DNA of 64,000 nt from positions 434,001 to 498,000 of the forward strand of contig NZ_CP101988.1 in the NCBI RefSeq assembly GCF_024508335.1, read 5' to 3'. The position numbers and the translations under genes are program-made. The DNA comes from Cellulomonas chengniuliangii. Its GTDB lineage: Bacteria; Actinomycetota; Actinomycetes; Actinomycetales; Cellulomonadaceae. Under the pieces are notes generated by a model that had not been told where the DNA came from, did no database searches, and saw only the letters and a program-made list of their open reading frames with translations. Below are positions 25,880 to 35,046 of this stretch, piece after piece (the first letter of the stretch is position 1; every line of letters starts with the position of its first letter).

Positions 25880-26386
25880 ATGACCGCAGTCAAAAATGCG
25901 CTGGACCGCATCCTGACGTGGGCCTGCGTGGCGTTGTTCGCCGTGCTCGTCGTGGACGTCTCGTGGCAGGTCTTCGCGCGGCAGGTCCTTGACAGCCCCA
26001 GCGGCTGGTCCGAGGAGCTCGCCAAGTACCTGTTCATCTGGTTGGGCCTCTTCGGGGCGGCGCTCGTCTTCGGCGAGCGCGGGCACATCGCCGTGGACTT
26101 CGCCGTCCGTCCGCTCCCCAAGGTCGTCCAGGTCTGGCTCACCGTCGTGGTGCAGGTGGCGATCCTCGCCTTCTCCGCCCTCGTCCTCACCTGGGGCGGC
26201 TACCGCGTGGTGTCGCTGGCGTGGGACCAGAACCTCACGGGCCTGCCCGTGAACGTGGGGCCGATGTACCTGGCCCTGCCGATCGCCGGGGTGCTGATCT
26301 GCTTCTACACCCTCTACCACCTGATCCGGATCCTCACCGGCGCCGAGAAGGCCGTCGATGAGGAAGCCGAGCCCGAGCTTCTGTAA
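25880..26386 (+). CDS. dctQ: TRAP transporter small permease (DctQ)
   Basis: A 168-residue membrane protein with four hydrophobic segments, the small subunit that joins DctM. The stretch SGWSEELAKYLFIWLGLFGAA is the DctQ hallmark between segments 1 and 2. It begins 25 nt after dctP with GAAGAGG upstream, and ends 14 nt before dctM, so the three are one transcript. Confidence 0.9.
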   Translation: MTAVKNALDRILTWACVALFAVLVVDVSWQVFARQVLDSPSGWSEELAKYLFIWLGLFGAALVFGERGHIAVDFAVRPLPKVVQVWLTVVVQVAILAFSALVLTWGGYRVVSLAWDQNLTGLPVNVGPMYLALPIAGVLICFYTLYHLIRILTGAEKAVDEEAEPELL

Positions 26387-26400
26387 AGGAGGACGACACC

Positions 26401-27711
26401 ATGGATATCGCAGCACTCGCAGGCCTCGTCCTGGTCCTGGGCATCGTCGTGCTCCTGCTGATCGGCGCGCCGATCAGCGTGGCCGTCGGTGGCTCGTCCG
26501 CCGTGGCGATGATCGTCATCCTCGGTTTCGAGAACGGCGTGCTCACCTCGGCCCAGCAGATCTTCCGGGGGATCAACTCCTTCCCCCTGCTCGCCATCCC
26601 GTTCTTCGTGCTCGCCGGCGTGATCATGAACAACGGCGGCATCGCGCTACGGCTGATCAACGCCGCCAAGGTGATGGTCGGCAAGGCCCCGGGCTCGCTC
26701 GCCCAGGCCAACGTCGCGGCCAACGCGCTCTTCGGCGCCGTCAGCGGATCGGCCGTCGCGGCCGCCGCCGCGGTCGGCTCCACGATGGGGCCGCTGCAGG
26801 CGAAGGAGGGCTACGACAAGAACTTCGCCGCGGCCACCAACATCGCCTCGGCGCCGTCCGGCATGCTCATCCCCCCGAGCAACCTGATGATCGTCTACTC
26901 GCTCGTGTCGAGCACGTCGATCGCCGCGCTGTTCGTCGCCGGCTACGTCCCCGGCATCTTGTGGGCCGTGACCTGCATGGTCGTGGTCTACCTGTACGCC
27001 CGCAAGCGTCCCGAGCTCAAGGTCACCGAGAAGATCACGCTCGCCCAGGGCGCCAAGATCATCCTCGACGCGGTGCCGTCCCTGGCGCTCATCGTCGTGG
27101 TGATCGGCGGCATCCTGGCCGGCTACTTCACCCCGACCGAGGGCTCCTGCATCGCGGTCGTGTACTCGCTGGTCCTGTCCTTCATCTACCGGGCGATCAA
27201 GGTCAAGGAGCTGCCCGGCATCCTCATGGACGCGACCCGCACCACCTCGGTGGTCATGTTCCTGATCGGCGTCTCGTCGGTCATGGGCTTCGTGATGTCG
27301 TACGCGAAGATCCCGGCGATGGTCTCGAACGCCATGTTCCAGATCAGCGACAACCCGGTGGTCCTGCTGCTGCTCATCGCCGTGGTGCTGCTCATCATCG
27401 GCTGCTTCATGGACCCGACGCCGGCGGTGCTGATCTTCACGCCGATCTTCCTGCCGATCGTCACGAGCTTCGGGATCCACCCGGTGCACTTCGGCATCAT
27501 GATGGTCTTCAACCTGTGCATCGGCACGATCACCCCACCGGTGGGACCCGTGCTGTTCGTCGGGGCCAAGGTCGCGAACCTGGCCATCGAAGACGTCATC
27601 CGCCGTCTGCTGCCGTTCTTCGGCGCGCTCATCGTGATGCTGATCGTGGTCATCTTCACGCCGGCGCTGTCCCTCTGGCTGCCGACCACCCTCGGACTGG
27701 TGATGCCGTAG
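26401..27711 (+). CDS. dctM: TRAP transporter large permease (DctM)
   Basis: A 436-residue sodium-coupled carrier subunit with about eleven to twelve membrane segments. Family blocks include LLAIPFFVLAGVIMN, ANALFGAVSGSAVAA, PPSNLMIVYSLVS and the late HFGIMMVFNLCIGTITPPVG. It uses the Na+ gradient to import the acid delivered by DctP. AAAGGAGG precedes the ATG. A strong terminator hairpin begins 11 nt after its stop. Confidence 0.94.
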   Translation: MDIAALAGLVLVLGIVVLLLIGAPISVAVGGSSAVAMIVILGFENGVLTSAQQIFRGINSFPLLAIPFFVLAGVIMNNGGIALRLINAAKVMVGKAPGSLAQANVAANALFGAVSGSAVAAAAAVGSTMGPLQAKEGYDKNFAAATNIASAPSGMLIPPSNLMIVYSLVSSTSIAALFVAGYVPGILWAVTCMVVVYLYARKRPELKVTEKITLAQGAKIILDAVPSLALIVVVIGGILAGYFTPTEGSCIAVVYSLVLSFIYRAIKVKELPGILMDATRTTSVVMFLIGVSSVMGFVMSYAKIPAMVSNAMFQISDNPVVLLLLIAVVLLIIGCFMDPTPAVLIFTPIFLPIVTSFGIHPVHFGIMMVFNLCIGTITPPVGPVLFVGAKVANLAIEDVIRRLLPFFGALIVMLIVVIFTPALSLWLPTTLGLVMP

Positions 27712-27722
27712 GTGGAGGCACC

Positions 27723-27757
27723 GCTGGGCGGGGCACGTCCCCCGTGCCCCGCCCAGC
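27723..27757 (+). terminator. Terminator after dctPQM
   Basis: A perfect 15-bp stem (GCTGGGCGGGGCACG at 27723-27737 and its complement at 27743-27757) with a TCCCC loop follows dctM by 11 nt. Confidence 0.75.
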
Positions 27758-27773
27758 ACCCCGACTTCTCTCC

Positions 27774-27782
27774 TTATATATA
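27774..27782 (+). promoter_or_regulatory. TTATATATA, possible -10 region for kduI
   Basis: A nine-base pure A/T run stands out in DNA of about 70% GC. It lies after the dctM terminator and about 78 nt before the kduI start, where a promoter is needed. No clear -35 element is seen, so this is a weak call. Confidence 0.35.
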
Positions 27783-27859
27783 GGGCCCGCTGCGCACCGC
27801 TCCCTCGGAGCCGGCGGACCACGCGTCCCGTACGCGGCCCACGCACGGAAAGGCATGTC

Positions 27860-28699
27860 ATGGAACAGCGCTACGCCACCAGCCCGGAGCACGTCCCGGG
27901 CATGGACACCGCCGAGCTGCGGCGCCGGTACCTCGTCGAGGACCTGTTCGTCCCGGACGACGTCAACGCCGTCTACACCCACCACGACCGCGTCGTGCTC
28001 GTCGGGGTCCTCCCGGTGACCACCGCCGTCGCCCTGCCGACGTTCCCCGAGATCCGCAGCGACTACTTCTTCGAGCACCGCGAGGCGGGCATCGTCAACG
28101 TGGGCGGCACCGGCACGGTGACCGTCGACGGCGTGGTGCACACCCTCACGCACGGCTCCTGCCTGTACGTGGGCCGTGGCGCCCGCGACGTGGTGTTCGG
28201 CTCGACGGACCCCTCCGGCGACCAGGGCCCGGCGCGCTTCTACGCCGTCTCGGCGCCCGCGCACACCGCGTACCCGACCACGCTGGTCGAGGCCGGCCAG
28301 GGCAACGTCCGCGAGCTCGGCGACGCGCTGACCTCCAACCGCCGCACGCTCAACCAGTACATCCACGAGAACGGCGTCCGCAGCTGCCAGGTGGTCATGG
28401 GCGTCACCACGCTGCACCCCGGCAGCATGTGGAACACCATGCCGGCGCACACGCACGACCGCCGTATGGAGGCCTACCTCTACTTCGACCTGCCGGAGGA
28501 CGCGCGCGTCATCCACCTCATGGGCGAGCCCACCGAGACCCGGCACCTGGTGGTCGGCAACCACCAGGCGACCATCGCCCCGAGCTGGTCGGTGCACTCC
28601 GGCGTGGGCACCGCGAGCTACAGCTTCGTGTGGGCCATGGCGGGGGAGAACCAGTCGTTCGACGACATGGACACCTTCCCCGTCGCCGACATGCGCTGA
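27860..28699 (+). CDS. kduI: 5-dehydro-4-deoxy-D-glucuronate isomerase
   Basis: The enzyme converts 5-keto-4-deoxyuronate, the spontaneous product of unsaturated uronates released by polysaccharide lyases, to 3-deoxy-D-glycero-2,5-hexodiulosonate. The 279-residue cupin has the zinc set His197, His199, Glu204 (AHTHDRRMEAYLYF) and His246, each one residue offset from the E. coli KduI ligands. Start ATG at 27860 has GGAAAGG upstream. It lies between the TRAP operon and an IclR regulator and works with the KduD at 29644-30435. Confidence 0.95.
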   Translation: MEQRYATSPEHVPGMDTAELRRRYLVEDLFVPDDVNAVYTHHDRVVLVGVLPVTTAVALPTFPEIRSDYFFEHREAGIVNVGGTGTVTVDGVVHTLTHGSCLYVGRGARDVVFGSTDPSGDQGPARFYAVSAPAHTAYPTTLVEAGQGNVRELGDALTSNRRTLNQYIHENGVRSCQVVMGVTTLHPGSMWNTMPAHTHDRRMEAYLYFDLPEDARVIHLMGEPTETRHLVVGNHQATIAPSWSVHSGVGTASYSFVWAMAGENQSFDDMDTFPVADMR

Positions 28700-28707
28700 A
28701 AGCGACT

Positions 28708-28758
28708 CGGTTCCGACACCGACCTGGTACGACAGGCATGACGTCGGTCGCGGAACCG
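28708..28758. promoter_or_regulatory. Long imperfect inverted repeat between kduI and iclR
   Basis: Arms 28708-28723 (CGGTTCCGACACCGAC) and 28743-28758 match at 14 of 16 positions across a 19-nt spacer. It lies 9 nt after the kduI stop and 30 nt before the regulator start. It may be a terminator, an IclR autoregulatory operator, or both. Confidence 0.45.
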
Positions 28759-28787
28759 ACCACCACCCCACACGACAGGCAGAAACC

Positions 28788-29579
28788 ATGGTCAACGAGG
28801 TCGAGAACCAGGACGCCCCGCAGGGCACCGGCGCTGTGAGCGCGAGCGAGAAGACGCTGCTCGTGCTCGAGGCGGCGATGGCGCATCCCCGGTTCACGGA
28901 CGTGGTGGAGGCGACGGGGCTGGCGAAGGCCACCGTGCACCGCATCCTCGCGACCCTCGCTGAGCGTGGCTTCGTGGCGACGGGATCGGACGGCGGGTAC
29001 CTGCCCGGCCCGAAGATCCTGTCGCTCGCCGGGCTCGCGCTCCAGCGCATCGACATCTCGGCCATCTGCCAGCCGTTCGTCGACGACCTCGTGGACCGGG
29101 TCAAGTGCACGATCCACGTGGGCGCCGCGAACGGCGACGAGATCGTGTACCTGATCCGCACCGACTCGGACAAGCCCTACAAGATGCCGTCCCGGGTGGG
29201 CCACGCGATCCCGATGCACTCCTCGGGCATCGGCAAGGTGGTGCTGAGCGACTACAGCGCCGACGCCGTCGCGCGGTTCGTCGCCCGCGCAGGCCTGCCC
29301 GGCCGCACCGAGCACACGATCACGACGCTCGAGGACCTGCGCGGCGAGCTCGCGCACGTCCGGTCGGTCGGGTACGCGCTCGACCGTGAGGAGAACGTCC
29401 CCGGCGTCGCCTGCGTCGCCGCCCCCGTCCGCGACCACACGGGCGCCGTGAAGTACGGGCTGAGCATCTCCACGCTCACCCTCGAGCACTCCCTCGAGCA
29501 GGTCGAGGCGATGGCCCCTGAGGCGATCGCCGCCGCCGACCTGATCTCCGAGGCCCTGGGCTACCACGCCCGGGACTGA
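28788..29579 (+). CDS. IclR-family transcriptional regulator, KdgR-like
   Basis: A 263-residue regulator. The N-terminal winged helix has its recognition motif at about 37-57 (TDVVEATGLAKATVHRILATL in outline), and the C-terminal GAF-like effector domain shows the IclR pattern PMHSSGIGKVVLS and GYALDREENVPGVACVAAPV. Embedded among TRAP, kduI and kduD genes, it probably senses 2-keto-3-deoxygluconate or a related intermediate and controls these genes. Candidate sites are the tandem GTTC-N9-GAAC boxes at 24640-24676 and the repeat just upstream of its own start. Confidence 0.88.
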   Translation: MVNEVENQDAPQGTGAVSASEKTLLVLEAAMAHPRFTDVVEATGLAKATVHRILATLAERGFVATGSDGGYLPGPKILSLAGLALQRIDISAICQPFVDDLVDRVKCTIHVGAANGDEIVYLIRTDSDKPYKMPSRVGHAIPMHSSGIGKVVLSDYSADAVARFVARAGLPGRTEHTITTLEDLRGELAHVRSVGYALDREENVPGVACVAAPVRDHTGAVKYGLSISTLTLEHSLEQVEAMAPEAIAAADLISEALGYHARD

Positions 29580-29643
29580 CCGTCGGCGCCACGCAGTCGT
29601 GCGTGTCGCCGTGCACCGCACGACCCATAGGAAGCGCAGACAC

Positions 29644-30435
29644 ATGAGCAACGCAGCCCAGACCCCCGCACAGTTCGCCGAGTCCCTCCTGAGCATCGAG
29701 GGGAAGCTGGCCGTCGTGACCGGCGCGAGCCAGGGCATCGGCCTGGCGATCGCGACGACCCTGGCCAAGGCCGGCGCGGACATCATCGGCGTCAGCCACG
29801 ACATGCCCGAGGGCGACAGCGCTGCGCGCGCCGCCATCGAGGGCGTCGGCCGCGAGTTCACGCCGATCCGGGCCGACTTCTCCGACCGGGCGCAGGTCGC
29901 CGAGCTGGCCGCCCGCCTGGTGGACCTCGACATCGACATCCTGGTCAACAACGGCGGCACGATCCGCCGGGTGCCCGCCGCGGTGCACCCCGACGAGGAC
30001 TTCGACCACGTCCTCGACGTGAACATGCGCACCACGTTCGTGCTCACGCGCGAGATCGGCCGCGGCATGATCGCGCGCGGCCACGGCAAGGTCGTCAACA
30101 CCGCCTCGATGCTCTCGTTCCAGGGCGGCATCAACGTGCCCGGGTACACGGCGTCGAAGTCGGCCGTCGCGGGCCTGACCAAGGCCTTCGCGAACGAGTG
30201 GGCCGACAAGGGCGTCAACGTCAACGCGGTGGCCCCCGGGTACGTCGCGACGGCCAACACGCACGACCTGCGCCGGGACGCCGAGCGCAGCGAGTCGATC
30301 CTGTCGCGCATCCCCGCCGGCCGCTGGGCCGAGGCCGAGGACATCGCCGGCGCCGTGCTGTTCCTGTGCTCGCCCGCCGCGAGCTACGTGCACGGAGCGA
30401 TCCTCCCCGTGGACGGCGGCTGGCTGGCCCGCTGA
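29644..30435 (+). CDS. kduD: 2-dehydro-3-deoxy-D-gluconate 5-dehydrogenase (KduD-type SDR)
   Basis: A 263-residue classical SDR expected to reduce the KduI product to 2-keto-3-deoxygluconate with NADH. It has TGASQGIG near residue 28, NNGG in place of the usual NNAG, a catalytic Ser in NTASMLSFQGG, and the YxxxK in GYTASKSAVAGL. The block SMLSFQGGINVPGYTASK followed by NEWADKGVNVNAVAPGY is typical of KduD. Start ATG at 29644 lies 65 nt after iclR. A second KduD-like SDR is at 32545-33300. Confidence 0.88.
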   Translation: MSNAAQTPAQFAESLLSIEGKLAVVTGASQGIGLAIATTLAKAGADIIGVSHDMPEGDSAARAAIEGVGREFTPIRADFSDRAQVAELAARLVDLDIDILVNNGGTIRRVPAAVHPDEDFDHVLDVNMRTTFVLTREIGRGMIARGHGKVVNTASMLSFQGGINVPGYTASKSAVAGLTKAFANEWADKGVNVNAVAPGYVATANTHDLRRDAERSESILSRIPAGRWAEAEDIAGAVLFLCSPAASYVHGAILPVDGGWLAR

Positions 30436-30495
30436 GCCGCCGGTCCCACCCGCCCGGGCCTGTCAACGCCGACACCTCGTAGCAAGGAAGCCACC

Positions 30496-31512
30496 GTGCG
30501 CATCGTCATCACCGAGTGCGACCACGACACGTTCACCGCCGAGCAGGCAGTGGTGGACGCGGCCGGGGCCGATCTCGTCCTCACCCAGTCCAGGGACGCC
30601 GCGGAGCTGGTCGCCAACGCGGCCGGCGCCCAGGGCATCCTGGTGCAGTACGCGAAGATCACCGCCGAGGTGATGGACGCCCTGCCCGAGCTGCGGGCGA
30701 TCGGCCGCTACGGGGTCGGCGTCGACTCGGTCGACGTGGCAGCGGCCACCGCGCGCGGGATCGCCGTGTGCAACGTGCCGGACTACGGCACCGAGGCGGT
30801 GTCCGACCACGCGATCGGGATGGCACTGGCCGTGGCGCGGGGCATCCCGCGACTCGACCGGGGCGTGCGCGCCGGCTCGTTCGACCTCGTCGCTGTCCGT
30901 CCGCTGTACCAGACGCGGGCCCGGGTGTTCGGGGTCGTCGGCATGGGGCTGATCGGCACGGCGACGGCCCGCAAGGCCGCCGGGCTGGGCTACGAGGTGA
31001 TCGGCTACGACGTGGCCGCGGAGCCGGGGGCGGCCACGTTCCACGGCTTCCCCTCGGTGTCCCTGGCCGAGCTGCTCGAGCGCTCCCAGGTGGTCTCGGT
31101 GCACGTGCCGCTCACCGAGACCACCCGCGGGATGATCGGCGCCGCCGAGGTCGCGCTGCTGCGCGACGACGCGATCGTGGTCAACACCGCGCGCGGCGGC
31201 GTGATCGACAGCGACGCGCTGGTCGAGGCCCTGCGCTCCGGGCGCATCCGGGGCGCCGGCATCGACGTGCACGAGACCGAGCCCATCCCCGCGGACGACC
31301 CGCTGACGGCCTTCGACAACGTCGTCCTGACCCCGCACCTCGCCTGGTACACCGAGGAGTCCTACGACGAGCTGAAGTGGCGCACCGTCGAGAACGTCGT
31401 CGAGGTCTGCGCGGACCGCGTGCCCCGCAACATCGTCAACCCCGAGGTCCTCGGGGCCCCAGGGCGCAACGCCACGTGCCCGCCCGCCACCACCCGCACG
31501 ACAGGAGCATGA
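30496..31512 (+). CDS. D-isomer-specific 2-hydroxyacid dehydrogenase
   Basis: A 338-residue NAD-dependent dehydrogenase of the glyoxylate/hydroxypyruvate reductase and CtBP group. The NAD-binding motif GMGLIG is at 149-154 and the catalytic triad is Arg233 (NTARGG), Glu262 (VHETEPIP) and His281 (LTPHLAW). AAGGAAG precedes the GTG start at 30496. It sits in a run kduD - this gene - zinc ADH - SDR whose last two junctions overlap or nearly touch, so it is part of the sugar-acid operon; its substrate may be a 2-keto acid formed in the pathway. Confidence 0.87.
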   Translation: MRIVITECDHDTFTAEQAVVDAAGADLVLTQSRDAAELVANAAGAQGILVQYAKITAEVMDALPELRAIGRYGVGVDSVDVAAATARGIAVCNVPDYGTEAVSDHAIGMALAVARGIPRLDRGVRAGSFDLVAVRPLYQTRARVFGVVGMGLIGTATARKAAGLGYEVIGYDVAAEPGAATFHGFPSVSLAELLERSQVVSVHVPLTETTRGMIGAAEVALLRDDAIVVNTARGGVIDSDALVEALRSGRIRGAGIDVHETEPIPADDPLTAFDNVVLTPHLAWYTEESYDELKWRTVENVVEVCADRVPRNIVNPEVLGAPGRNATCPPATTRTTGA

Positions 31513-31513
31513 C

Positions 31514-32548
31514 GTGAGCAGCATGAAGGCGGCCGTCTGGACCGCCACGGACGAGGTCGCCGTCGCCGAGGTCGCGATGCCGCACGTGCCCGAGGGGTGG
31601 GCGCTGGTGCGGGTCGCGTACAACGGCATCTGCGGCACGGACCTGTCGATCCTGCACGGCAAGCACCCGCGCGCCCAGGCGCCGCTGGTGATGGGCCACG
31701 AGCTCTCCGGCTGGGTGGAGCGCGCCGGGGCCACCGGCCCCGCCGAGGGCGCCCTGGTGATCGCCGAGCCGCTGATCAGCTGCGGCGAGTGCAAGGCCTG
31801 CCGTGACGGGCACGCGCACGTGTGCCGGCGGCTCGGGCTGTACGGCATCGACACCGCGGGCGGCATGGCGCAGTACGTGGCGCTCCCGCCCGAGGTGCTG
31901 CACGAGGTCCCCGCGGGTGTCGACCCCCGCACCGCGGCGCTCGCGGAGCCGCTCGCGGTCGCGGTGCACGCCGTGGCGCTGTCCGGCATGGAGCAGGGCG
32001 ACACCGTCGCCGTCTACGGCGCCGGCCCCATCGGCATCCTCACCGCGCTGGTCGCACGGCACGAGGGCGCGGGCCACGTGGTCATCACCGAGCCGAGCCC
32101 GTGGCGCCGCGAGGTCGCCGAGGGCATGGGCTTCACCGTGGTGCCCGAGGGGTCGACCATGGCCGAGGCGCTCGCGCCGCTGACCGACGGCGAGGGCGCG
32201 GACACCACGTTCGACAGCGCCGCGCATCCCAGCGTCGCCGCCGAGCTGACCGCGGTGACGCGGGTGCTGGGCCGGATCGTGGTGGTGGGGGTCTACAAGC
32301 AGCCCACGCCGGTGGACCTGCGCGACATCTGCTTCAAGGAGCAGTCGGTGGTCGGCGTGCGCGTGTACACGTCCGCCGATGTGACCCGCGCGATCGAGCT
32401 CATCGCCTCGGGCGCCCTGGGCCTCGACGGCTTCCCGACGAAGGCGTTCGCGCTCGAGGACGTCACCGCCGCGTTCGACGCGGCCACCTCGGGGCAGGAC
32501 TGCCTCAAGGTCCTTCTCACCCCCCTCGATGGAGCGGCAGACGCATGA
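31514..32548 (+). CDS. Zinc-dependent alcohol dehydrogenase (sorbitol/threonine dehydrogenase-like)
   Basis: A 344-residue medium-chain dehydrogenase. Catalytic zinc ligands are Cys40, His62 and Glu63 (VMGHELSG); the structural zinc cysteines are Cys90, Cys93, Cys96 and Cys104 (CGECKACRDGHAHVC). The coenzyme motif is AVYGAGPIGIL. It acts on a polyol, sugar acid or galactonate-like substrate. GTG at 31514 is chosen because AGGAG lies 6 nt upstream; the internal ATG at 31523 is an alternative. It starts one base after the preceding stop and overlaps the next SDR by 4 nt. Confidence 0.88.
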   Translation: MSSMKAAVWTATDEVAVAEVAMPHVPEGWALVRVAYNGICGTDLSILHGKHPRAQAPLVMGHELSGWVERAGATGPAEGALVIAEPLISCGECKACRDGHAHVCRRLGLYGIDTAGGMAQYVALPPEVLHEVPAGVDPRTAALAEPLAVAVHAVALSGMEQGDTVAVYGAGPIGILTALVARHEGAGHVVITEPSPWRREVAEGMGFTVVPEGSTMAEALAPLTDGEGADTTFDSAAHPSVAAELTAVTRVLGRIVVVGVYKQPTPVDLRDICFKEQSVVGVRVYTSADVTRAIELIASGALGLDGFPTKAFALEDVTAAFDAATSGQDCLKVLLTPLDGAADA

Positions 32549-33300
32549 GCAACGCCTTCGACCTGACCGGCAAGACCGCCGCGGTGACCGGGGGAGGGCG
32601 CGGCCTGGGCCTCGGCATCTCCCAGGCGCTGCTCGAGGCGGGCGCGGACGTGATCGTCTTCGGCCGCAGCGGCATCCCCGACGAGCTGACGGCGCTCGCG
32701 GGCCGACTGGGCCGCGAGGTCGCGTTCTACGCGCTCGACCTGGCGGACTCGGACCAGATCGCGGAGGTGGGCGCCCGGGTGCTCGCCGAGCACCGCGTGG
32801 ACGTGCTGGTGAACAACGCGGGCACCCAGGACCGGTACCCCGCCGCCGAGTTCCCCCTCGAGGCGTGGGACCGGGTCATCGACGTGAACCTGCGCTCGGT
32901 GTTCCAGCTCTGCCAGATCTTCGGGCGCCCGATGCTCGAGCGCGGCGAGGGCAAGATCGTCAACCTCGCGTCGCTGCTCAGCTTCCAGGGCGGCATCACG
33001 GTGCCCGCGTACGCCGCGAGCAAGGGCGGAGTCGCCCAGCTCACCAAGGCGCTGTGCAACGAGTGGTCCGGCAAGGGCGTCAACGTGAACGCGGTGGCGC
33101 CGGGCTACATGGCCACCGAGATGAACACGGCGCTGCTCAACGACCCGGTGCGGCTCGAGCAGCTCTCGGTGCGGATCCCCGCCGGGCGCTGGGGCCAGCC
33201 GGAGGACATCGGCAACGTCGTGGTGTTCCTCGCGTCGCAGGCCTCCGCGTACGTCCACGGCCAGGTGCTGGCCGTCGACGGCGGGTGGATGGCGCGATGA
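32545..33300 (+). CDS. KduD-like SDR (second copy)
   Basis: A 251-residue SDR closely related in pattern to the KduD at 29644-30435: VTGGGRGLGLGI near the N-terminus, NNAGTQDRYP, SLLSFQGGITVPAYAASK with the YxxxK pair, and ending VDGGWMAR. Its ATG overlaps the zinc ADH stop (ATGA). It may act on a 5-keto or 3-keto gluconate analogue distinct from the first copy. It ends the rightward catabolic run, followed by a strong terminator. Confidence 0.85.
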   Translation: MSNAFDLTGKTAAVTGGGRGLGLGISQALLEAGADVIVFGRSGIPDELTALAGRLGREVAFYALDLADSDQIAEVGARVLAEHRVDVLVNNAGTQDRYPAAEFPLEAWDRVIDVNLRSVFQLCQIFGRPMLERGEGKIVNLASLLSFQGGITVPAYAASKGGVAQLTKALCNEWSGKGVNVNAVAPGYMATEMNTALLNDPVRLEQLSVRIPAGRWGQPEDIGNVVVFLASQASAYVHGQVLAVDGGWMAR

Positions 33301-33305
33301 GCTGT

Positions 33306-33338
33306 GCCCGCCCGGGTGTCGTGGACACCCGGGCGGGC
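33306..33338. terminator. Bidirectional terminator
   Basis: A perfect 15-bp stem (GCCCGCCCGGGTGTC, loop GTG, complement) lies between the convergent SDR (ends 33300) and fuconate dehydratase (ends 33345). Confidence 0.75.
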
Positions 33339-33344
33339 ATTGGC

Positions 33345-34685
33345 TCAGACCGCGGGCGCCGCCTGCTCCGCCGCGAGCCGCGCGGCCCAGTAGGAGCCGT
33401 CGGGGTAGCGGAACTCGGCCACGGACGCGGCGTGCATCTCGGTCGAGTAGCCGGGCAGGCTGGGCGGCGCGTACGCGGCGTCCCGCACGATGCACGGGTC
33501 GGTGAAGTGCTCGTGCAAGTGGTCGACGAACTCGGTGACGCGCCCCTCGCGGGTCCCCGAGATGGCGACGAAGTCGAGCATCGACACGTGCTGCACCATC
33601 TCGCAGAGCCCCACGCCGCCCGCGTGCGGGCACACCGGCACGTCGAACTTCGCGGCCAGCAGCAGCACGGCCACGATCTCGTTGAGGCTCGCGAGCCGGC
33701 CCGCGTCGAGCTGGCAGAAGTCCATCGCCCCGGCCTGCATGAACTGCTTGAACATGACCCGGTTGTGGCAGTGCTCGCCGGTGGCGACGCCCACGGGCGA
33801 GACGCCGCGGCGGATGGCCGCGTGGCCGAGCACGTCGTCGGGGCTGGTGGGCTCCTCGATCCACAGCAGGTCGAACTGCGCGAGCGCGTTGGTCCACTCG
33901 ATGGCCTGGTCGACGTCCCACACCTGGTTCGCGTCGATCATCAGCGTGCGTTCCGGGCCGATCACCTCGCGGGCGATCGCGCAGCGGCGGACGTCCTCGT
34001 CGAGGTCGGCGCCCACCTTGAGCTTGATGTGCTGGTAGCCGGCGTCGACCGCTTCTTGGCACAGCCTGCGCAGCTTCTCGTCGCTGTATCCGAGCCAGCC
34101 GGCGGAGGTGGTGTAGCAGGGGTACCCGGTGGCCTCGAGCTCGGCGATGCGGGCGGCCTTGCCGTCCTCCTTGGCGCGCAGCAGCGCGATCGCCTCGTCG
34201 CGGGTGAGCGCGTCGGACAGGTAGCGCAGGTCGGCGACGTCGACGAGCTGCTCGGGGGTCATGTCGGCGAGCAGGCGCCACACCGGCTTGCCGGCGACGC
34301 GCGCGACGAGGTCCCAGGCGGCGTTCATGACGGCGGACAGCGACAGGTGGACGACGCCCTTCTCAGGGCCGAGCCAGCGGATCTGCGCATCGGCGGTGAG
34401 GTCCCGGTACACCTGGCCCATGTCGGCTGCCATCGCCTGGACGTCGCGGCCCACGAGGTGCGCGGCCTGCTGGCGGGCGGCCACCCCGACGATGTCGTTG
34501 CCGCGGCCCGTGGTGAACGTGAGCCCGAAGCCGGCGAGCGGCGTGCCGTCGGGCGCCGTGCCGTCGGTGCGCAGCACGACGTACGCGGCCGAGTAGTCGC
34601 CGTCCTTGTTCATGGCGTCCGAGCCGTCGGCAGTGAGCGACGTCGGGAAGCGGATGTCCTCGATCTCGACGCTGGTGATCCTCAT
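33345..34685 (-). CDS. L-fuconate dehydratase (enolase superfamily)
   Basis: The enzyme dehydrates L-fuconate to 2-keto-3-deoxy-L-fuconate in the oxidative L-fucose pathway. The 446-residue protein matches the FucD/ENOSF1 group: the KxK base is Lys221-Leu-Lys223 (HIKLKVGAD), metal ligands Asp251 (MIDANQVWD), Glu277 ([10 protein letters not shown]) and Glu304 (GEHCHN), and the second catalytic base His354 (CPHAGGVGL), with spacing as in the characterised Xanthomonas enzyme. The ATG at 34685 has CGGAG upstream. It is divergent from an IclR gene, with a perfect palindrome in its promoter region. Confidence 0.92.
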   Translation of the reverse strand: MRITSVEIEDIRFPTSLTADGSDAMNKDGDYSAAYVVLRTDGTAPDGTPLAGFGLTFTTGRGNDIVGVAARQQAAHLVGRDVQAMAADMGQVYRDLTADAQIRWLGPEKGVVHLSLSAVMNAAWDLVARVAGKPVWRLLADMTPEQLVDVADLRYLSDALTRDEAIALLRAKEDGKAARIAELEATGYPCYTTSAGWLGYSDEKLRRLCQEAVDAGYQHIKLKVGADLDEDVRRCAIAREVIGPERTLMIDANQVWDVDQAIEWTNALAQFDLLWIEEPTSPDDVLGHAAIRRGVSPVGVATGEHCHNRVMFKQFMQAGAMDFCQLDAGRLASLNEIVAVLLLAAKFDVPVCPHAGGVGLCEMVQHVSMLDFVAISGTREGRVTEFVDHLHEHFTDPCIVRDAAYAPPSLPGYSTEMHAASVAEFRYPDGSYWAARLAAEQAAPAV

Positions 34686-34728
34686 GCGGTGCTCCGTGGA
34701 CTAGGGGATGGCTCCGCGTCAGGCTAGC

Positions 34729-34743
34729 ATTCATCTGATGAAT
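34729..34743. promoter_or_regulatory. Perfect palindrome upstream of fuconate dehydratase
   Basis: ATTCATC-T-GATGAAT is a perfect 7-1-7 palindrome 44 nt upstream of the dehydratase ATG, within the 34686-35042 gap. The size and symmetry suit an IclR- or GntR-type operator; the divergent IclR gene at 35043 is the natural partner. The remainder of this 357-nt gap contains only low-quality reading frames. Confidence 0.5.
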
Positions 34744-35004
34744 CAAGGACCGTAGAGCACAAGAGGGTGCCTCTGTACGGACGTAGTGCGCGACAGGTCT
34801 GATGACTGGCACGGAGTGCGCCCATGGCTGCCGAGTACCTCGTGGGCAGCGCCACCGACGCCGTCCTCGACGTCGCCCACAGGCGCCGCCCCGCGCACCC
34901 GCTCAACCCCGCCGCCCTGGCGCACGCATGGCACGCTGCGCCGCCCGCGTGGCTCTCACAAAAAGCGGTCCCGGCTGGCCAGGGGGCGCGCCTAGTCTGT
35001 GCGC

Positions 35005-35046
35005 ATGCCCACCCTGACCAGGCCATCGTGCCCGAGAGTTCGATGA
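35005..35046 (+). other. Possible 13-codon leaderless ORF upstream of iclR
   Basis: TAGTCT (34993-34998) stands 6 nt before ATG at 35005. The ORF encodes MPTLTRPSCPRVR and its TGA overlaps the ATG of the regulator gene (ATGA at 35043-35046). It could be a translated leader that couples to the regulator, or simply mark the transcript start. Confidence 0.3.

Noticed and set aside
34824..35042. In-frame N-terminal extension of the IclR regulator
   Set aside because: The extra 73 residues are not IclR-like and overlap the promoter region; a -10-like element at 34993 lies inside it.
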